From Parasedimentitalea marina (lineage in GTDB: Bacteria > Pseudomonadota > Alphaproteobacteria > Rhodobacterales > Rhodobacteraceae): 64,000 nt of DNA. The notes beneath the pieces are model-generated. The model worked only from the letters and a program-made list of their open reading frames with translations. It ran no database searches and was not told the DNA's origin. Below are positions 59,630 through 64,000 of this stretch, in pieces; the first letter of the stretch is position 1, and the number at the start of each line of letters is the position of its first letter. A program made the position numbers and the translations under genes. The DNA lies in the NCBI RefSeq assembly GCF_004006175.1, contig NZ_CP033219.1:2852001-2916000 (forward strand), read 5' to 3'.

Positions 59630-60958
59630 ATGCTCTGGAATAATCTTCAACAAACGGTCGAACTCGGCTGGGATTTCTATCTTCCTGTAATCGTCTTTGT
59701 CGGTCTCATCGCTATGGCTGTGCCGGTTTGGGCTTCCATCGGCTCTGCTGCTATCCTCATGCTGATCATGTCTGGCGACCTGCCGCTCAGCCTGATTGGC
59801 GAGAGTCTGTTTTCGGGTATCGATGCCTTTGCGCTGACCGCCGTGCCCCTTTTCATTTTGACTGGTGATGTGCTTGTACGAACGGGGCTTAGCCGCAAGT
59901 TTCTAAACGTGGCCGAGGCCCTGACATGCTGGGCCAAAGGCGGCTTTGGGTCGGCAACGGTTCTAGTTTGTGGAATGTTTGCCGCAATCTCTGGCTCTGA
60001 TGCAGCCGGTGCTGCAGCGGTTGGCCGGATGACCATCGATCGACTGGTCGAAAGTGGCTACCCCCGTCCCTATGCCTGCGCACTGGTCGCCGCAGGAGCC
60101 TGTACAGGCATCTTAATTCCACCTTCCATCGCCTATATCATCATTGGCCTCGTGCTCGGTATTTCCGCATCGACACTGTTTTTGGCAGCCTTGATCCCAG
60201 GCCTGGCCATTCTGATCTCAATCCTGATTACCAATATCGTGATGAACCGGATCTACGCCTATGAGGGCGGTGGATTGATGACCATGGGGGAATGGTTCAC
60301 CAACCTGCGCCGGGCTTTGGCATCGGACTGGTATGCCTTTATCGTCCCCGGCATCATCTTCTATGGTATCTTCTCAGGCCGATTGACCCCAACCGAGGCG
60401 GGTGCAACAGCCGTGGTCGTCACCATCATCATGGGTTTCATCTTGGGCACTCTGAAGCTGTCTGACTTTCCAGCGATGCTGGTGAGTTCAGCGAAGGTAA
60501 ACGGGATCATTCTGCCGATCATCGCTTTCTCTGCACCGCTCGCCGAAGCACTGGCCATCATGGGCGTACCACAGGGTTTTGTCACCGCAGTAACCTCGCT
60601 GACGGATGATCCCTACGTGTTGATCCTTTTGATGATCGGCATCTTGATTGCAGCCGGCTGCGTCATGGAGACCACACCCAACATCGTGATCCTGGCTCCA
60701 ATTCTAAAGCCTTTGGCTGATAACATCGGCATGAACGAAATTCAGTTCTGCATCATGATGATCACCGCGCTGGGTGTTGGGTTCATCACACCACCGCTTG
60801 GACTGAACCTGTTCGTTGTCTCCGGCATCACCGGTGAGTCGATCCTCAAGATCGCGGCCCGTGCGGTTCCCTTCGTTTTCTTCATGCTTTTGGTTGTTCT
60901 GCTGATCGCCTATGTGCCGGCAATTTCAACAACCTTGCTCCCCGATATCTACAAATAG
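59630..60958 (+). CDS. TRAP transporter large permease (DctM)
   Basis: A 442-residue protein with about 12 helices. Motifs AAISGSDAAGAAAVGRMTID, PSIAYIIIGLVLGISASTLF, SGRLTPTEAGATAVVVTI and GFITPPLGLNLFVVSGITG are DctM hallmarks. Works with the DctQ and DctP genes upstream. hpsN follows after 11 bp. Confidence 0.95.
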   Translation: MLWNNLQQTVELGWDFYLPVIVFVGLIAMAVPVWASIGSAAILMLIMSGDLPLSLIGESLFSGIDAFALTAVPLFILTGDVLVRTGLSRKFLNVAEALTCWAKGGFGSATVLVCGMFAAISGSDAAGAAAVGRMTIDRLVESGYPRPYACALVAAGACTGILIPPSIAYIIIGLVLGISASTLFLAALIPGLAILISILITNIVMNRIYAYEGGGLMTMGEWFTNLRRALASDWYAFIVPGIIFYGIFSGRLTPTEAGATAVVVTIIMGFILGTLKLSDFPAMLVSSAKVNGIILPIIAFSAPLAEALAIMGVPQGFVTAVTSLTDDPYVLILLMIGILIAAGCVMETTPNIVILAPILKPLADNIGMNEIQFCIMMITALGVGFITPPLGLNLFVVSGITGESILKIAARAVPFVFFMLLVVLLIAYVPAISTTLLPDIYK

Positions 60959-60969
60959 GACCAACAAAC

Positions 60970-62277
60970 ATGGCTCGTGAGTACTTAAAGAAGGCCACAT
61001 TGACTTCAAAATCGGATGCGTCCGATGTGCATGACACCGTGGTCAAAATCTTGGCGGATATCGAAGCCGGTGGCGATGAAGCTGCTCTGAAATATGCAGC
61101 GAAATTTGACCAATATGAAGGCAATGTTTTGCTGACTCCGGCTGAGATCGAGGCAGCCTGTGCCCTAGTTCCAGACAAGCTGAAGGAGGATATTCAGTTT
61201 GCGCATGACAACGTAAAGCGTTTTGCTGAAATGCAAAAATCAACCGTGGCAGATGTCGAATACGAAGTCGTCCCTGGTTTAACCGCAGGACAAAAAGCGA
61301 TTCCGGTCGATGCCGCTGGCTGTTATGCACCGGGTGGACGCTATAGCCATGTCGCCAGCGCCATCATGACTGTGACGACAGCCAAAGTCGCAGGTTGCAA
61401 GCACATCACAGCCTGCTCTCCACCGCGGCCGGGTATCGGAATCGCTCCTGCAATTGTCTACGCCGCACACATTTGTGGCGCTGACAAAATCATGGCGATG
61501 GGTGGCGTTCAGGGCGTTGCGGCAATGACATTTGGTCTGTTTGGTTTGCCCAAGGCCAATATCCTTGTCGGTCCCGGCAACCAGTTTGTCGCCGAAGCCA
61601 AGCGTATTCTATTTGGTCGCGTCGGCATAGATATGATCGCGGGGCCGACCGACAGCCTTGTCTTGGCTGACCATACTGCTGATCCCCATATCGTCGCCAC
61701 AGACCTCGTTAGCCAGGCTGAGCATGGCTACAACTCTCCAGTTTGGCTGGTCACGGACGACCGCGAGCTGGCCCAAGATGTCATGGCCCGCATCCCTGCG
61801 CTGATCGATGATCTGCCAGATGTGAACAGGGAAAACGCCGCCGCCGCATGGCGCGATTATGCCGAGGTAATCGTCTGCGCCAACCGAGAAGAGATGGCTG
61901 CGACTTCGGATGAATATGCGCCAGAGCACCTGACTGTGCAGGCCGAGGATCTGACTTGGTGGCTGGACCGCCTGACCTGTTATGGTTCACTGTTTTTGGG
62001 TGAAGAAACAACCGTGTCTTATGGCGACAAAGCAGCGGGCACCAACCATGTACTGCCGACCTCTGGCGCGGCCAACTACACCGGCGGTCTGTCCGTACAC
62101 AAATACATGAAAATCGTCACTTGGCAGCAGGCAACCCGCGAAGGCTCTAAGCCTGTTGCCGAGGCCACGGCCCGTATCTCACGTCTAGAAGGTATGGAAG
62201 GCCACGCACGCGCTGCAGATGTGCGTTTGGCTAAGTATTTCCCGGACGAAGCATTTGATCTTACCGCCAATGGCTGA
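60970..62277 (+). CDS. hpsN: sulfopropanediol 3-dehydrogenase (histidinol dehydrogenase family)
   Basis: A 435-residue NAD-dependent zinc enzyme of the histidinol dehydrogenase family. In the DHPS pathway HpsN oxidises (R)-2,3-dihydroxypropane-1-sulfonate in two steps to 3-sulfolactate. Motifs: GPTDSLVLADHTADPHIVATDLVSQAEHGYNSP (zinc Gln/His region; positions ~225-257) and YAPEHLTVQ (general-base Glu-His), plus the C-terminal GLSVHKYMK. Unlike biosynthetic HisD, it is embedded in a TRAP operon with an SDR and an MDR, the context known for hpsN. Overlaps the SDR gene by 8 bp. Confidence 0.85.
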   Translation: MAREYLKKATLTSKSDASDVHDTVVKILADIEAGGDEAALKYAAKFDQYEGNVLLTPAEIEAACALVPDKLKEDIQFAHDNVKRFAEMQKSTVADVEYEVVPGLTAGQKAIPVDAAGCYAPGGRYSHVASAIMTVTTAKVAGCKHITACSPPRPGIGIAPAIVYAAHICGADKIMAMGGVQGVAAMTFGLFGLPKANILVGPGNQFVAEAKRILFGRVGIDMIAGPTDSLVLADHTADPHIVATDLVSQAEHGYNSPVWLVTDDRELAQDVMARIPALIDDLPDVNRENAAAAWRDYAEVIVCANREEMAATSDEYAPEHLTVQAEDLTWWLDRLTCYGSLFLGEETTVSYGDKAAGTNHVLPTSGAANYTGGLSVHKYMKIVTWQQATREGSKPVAEATARISRLEGMEGHARAADVRLAKYFPDEAFDLTANG

Positions 62278-63031
62278 GCAAAGCGATCTATTCTCTGTCC
62301 GCGGAAAGGTAGCCTGTGTGACCGGGGCCAGTTCGGGCCTTGGTCGCCGGGCGGCCACGGTGCTGGCTCAGGCCGGGGCGCAGGTTGTCGGCGTTGCCCG
62401 CCGGGCAGACGCATTGGCCGATTGGCACGCGGAAGCAGGTGAAAACACTCACGCTGTGGCCTTTGATGTCTCAGATCGCGACGCTCTTGGGGATCTGGTG
62501 CAGGAAGTATCCAAGCCTTTTGGCGCTCCGGATATTTTGATCCATGCGGCTGGTATCAACACACGGCAAACTGCGGATGACGTCACCCCCGAAGGATGGG
62601 ATGTTACGCTCAGCCTGAACCTGTCAGCCCCCTTCTTCTTAAGTCAGCAAATGGTTCCCAGCATGAAGGCCAAGGGCTGGGGGCGGATCATCAATTTCGC
62701 GTCGCTGCAAACCACGAGGGCCTTTCCCGGCGGCATTGCCTATGGCGCGACAAAAGCGGGTGTTGCCCAGCTGACCCGCGCGATGGCCGAGGCCTGGTCA
62801 CCACATGGCATCAATGCCAACGCAGTTGGGCCGGGTTTTTTCCACACTGAATTGACCGCAGCAGTTTTTGACGATCCGGAACGCGCTGCAGGTAATGCCG
62901 CTCAGACATGCGTTGGGCGCAATGGCGAACCGCAGGATCTGGACGGTCCACTGTTGTTTTTATGCTCTGATGCCTCGGCCTATGTGACCGGTCAGGTACT
63001 GATGGTTGATGGAGGTTTTACCGCTAAATGA
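62270..63031 (+). CDS. short-chain dehydrogenase, probable DHPS 2-dehydrogenase
   Basis: A 253-residue SDR from the ATG at 62270 (MAEQSDLFSVRGKVACVTGA). Cofactor motif TGASSGLGRR, NAG-like HAAGINT, catalytic Ser in INFASLQTT and YGATKAG (Tyr-x-x-x-Lys), C-terminal YVTGQVLMVDGGF. In hps clusters, two dehydrogenases (HpsO and HpsP) are thought to interconvert the S and R forms of DHPS through the 2-oxo compound; this is one of the two by position. Overlaps the next gene by ATGA. Confidence 0.85.
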   Translation: MAEQSDLFSVRGKVACVTGASSGLGRRAATVLAQAGAQVVGVARRADALADWHAEAGENTHAVAFDVSDRDALGDLVQEVSKPFGAPDILIHAAGINTRQTADDVTPEGWDVTLSLNLSAPFFLSQQMVPSMKAKGWGRIINFASLQTTRAFPGGIAYGATKAGVAQLTRAMAEAWSPHGINANAVGPGFFHTELTAAVFDDPERAAGNAAQTCVGRNGEPQDLDGPLLFLCSDASAYVTGQVLMVDGGFTAK

Positions 63032-64000
63032 AGGCATTAGTTTATACCGGCCCCGAAAGTTTGGAATACCTAGATGTGCCCGAACCGGATGTTGCATCTG
63101 GTGAGCAGCTTATCAGGATTACCTATGTGGGAATCTGCGGCTCGGACATGCACGCCTATCTAGGTCACGATGACCGGCGGCCCGCACCACTCATCCTGGG
63201 TCACGAGGTAGCAGGCGAGATCGTAGGCGGCACTCGCCATGGCGAGAGAGTGACCGTAAATCCACTGGTGACCTGTGGCACTTGTCCGGCCTGTCGTGAT
63301 GGTCGCGACAATCTTTGCCCCGAACGGCAAATCATCTCGATGCCTCCGCGTGAGGGTGGATTTGCAGAGCTGGTTGCAATGCCAGACAGCAATTTAGTCA
63401 CGGTGCCGGATGGCGTCCCTCTGACCAAGGCGGCACTGGCCGAACCTATCGCCTGCGGCTGGCACGCTGCGCGGCTTTCACTGGCAGCTTTAAGAGGCGC
63501 TGGTGACAAGGCATTGGTATTGGGCGGTGGCGCAATAGGCCTGGGTGCAGCACTTAGTCTAAGGGCACAGGGCGTAGGTAACGTCACGATTGTCGAACCC
63601 AACCCAACCCGCCGCGCCTATTTGATCAATCACTGCGGCCAAACAGTGACTGACCACCCAACCAACGAGACCATGTTTGATCTGGTCATTGATGGGGTCG
63701 GTTATGCCGCCACTCGCGCCACTGCCTCTGCTTGTGTTCGCCCCGGCGGAGTGATCGGTCATATTGGATTAGGCGAAGACACCGGCGGGCTCGATATCCG
63801 GCGGATGACCCTTCAAGAAATCACATTCATCGGCACCTATACCTATACAGCCGAAGATTTTGTTCAGACGGCTCAAGCAATTTTTGATGGGCGTCTTGGC
63901 AGGCTTGATTGGGCAGAGATCCGTCCTCTCTCGGCAGGGGCAGAGGCGTTTTCCGACATTCGCCGAGGTGTTGTCGCCGCCCCTAAAATCTTACTGCGGC
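63028..64000 (+). CDS. zinc-dependent MDR dehydrogenase, partial at right edge
   Basis: The first 324 codons of a medium-chain alcohol dehydrogenase; no stop before the window ends. MKALVYTGPESLEYLDVPEP, catalytic zinc ligands in GICGSDMHAYLGHD and LGHEVAGE, structural zinc Cys cluster CGTCPACRDGRDNLC, and the NAD loop VLGGGAIGLGAALSL. Second of the probable DHPS 2-dehydrogenases (HpsO/HpsP pair). The start overlaps the SDR stop as ATGA. Confidence 0.88.
   Translation, partial: MKALVYTGPESLEYLDVPEPDVASGEQLIRITYVGICGSDMHAYLGHDDRRPAPLILGHEVAGEIVGGTRHGERVTVNPLVTCGTCPACRDGRDNLCPERQIISMPPREGGFAELVAMPDSNLVTVPDGVPLTKAALAEPIACGWHAARLSLAALRGAGDKALVLGGGAIGLGAALSLRAQGVGNVTIVEPNPTRRAYLINHCGQTVTDHPTNETMFDLVIDGVGYAATRATASACVRPGGVIGHIGLGEDTGGLDIRRMTLQEITFIGTYTYTAEDFVQTAQAIFDGRLGRLDWAEIRPLSAGAEAFSDIRRGVVAAPKILLR

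Overview
This window looks like a chromosomal segment of an alphaproteobacterium of the Roseobacter group (Rhodobacterales). That reading rests on the type A RNase P RNA, the hisN-like, gatCA, tadA and tag core genes of alphaproteobacterial type, a DUF1127 gene, several TRAP transporters, and a 2,3-dihydroxypropane-1-sulfonate (DHPS) utilisation cluster of the kind known from marine roseobacters. Genus and species cannot be fixed from the sequence alone. No complete insertion sequence, prophage, CRISPR array or complete tRNA gene is visible.

Bases 1-24,400 are mainly housekeeping and stress genes: an SLC13 transporter with RCK_C domains, a YmdB-type phosphoesterase, 5-formyltetrahydrofolate cyclo-ligase coupled to mgtE, guanine deaminase and 8-oxoguanine deaminase around a CAP-domain protein, a HisN-type phosphatase, an XRE regulator, a quinone-oxidoreductase-like protein, a LysR regulator, DUF1127, a Bax-inhibitor-1 protein, two GNATs, small secreted proteins, rpmG, rnpB, an AmpD/AmiD-like amidase, an excalibur lipoprotein, gatCA, a DoeA-like hydrolase, tag, tadA and an RsuA/RluB-type pseudouridine synthase.

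Bases 24,490-37,092 are the most unusual part. A collinear set (XpaC, TelA, a DUF2927 lipoprotein, an SPFH/GYF protein and a zinc-ribbon membrane protein) is followed by an opposed META-domain gene. Next come a ~1,850-residue helical-repeat protein ending in an HEXXH zincin domain and, 22 bases later, a CpXC-like zinc-finger protein. This looks like an envelope-stress or conflict module carrying a very large modular effector.

Bases 37,246-64,000 are catabolic and accessory. They hold (i) a LysR/VOC/TRAP block with an upstream four-gene sugar-acid operon (3-hydroxyisobutyrate-dehydrogenase-like enzyme, IlvD/Edd dehydratase, SAF-domain dehydrogenase, SMP-30 lactonase); (ii) an island scar made of a tRNA-Gly fragment and an internally deleted tyrosine integrase; (iii) a DeoR-controlled Ugp-like ABC importer with a phosphodiesterase and a divergent HAD phosphatase, suggesting uptake and hydrolysis of glycerophosphodiesters or a related sugar phosphate; and (iv) a LacI-controlled TRAP-hpsN-SDR-MDR cluster for DHPS, running off the right edge. 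In all three transport systems a stem-loop lies directly after the solute-binding-protein gene. Matching operators (a near-identical inverted pair for DeoR, a perfect 20-bp palindrome for LacI) sit in the divergent promoter regions.
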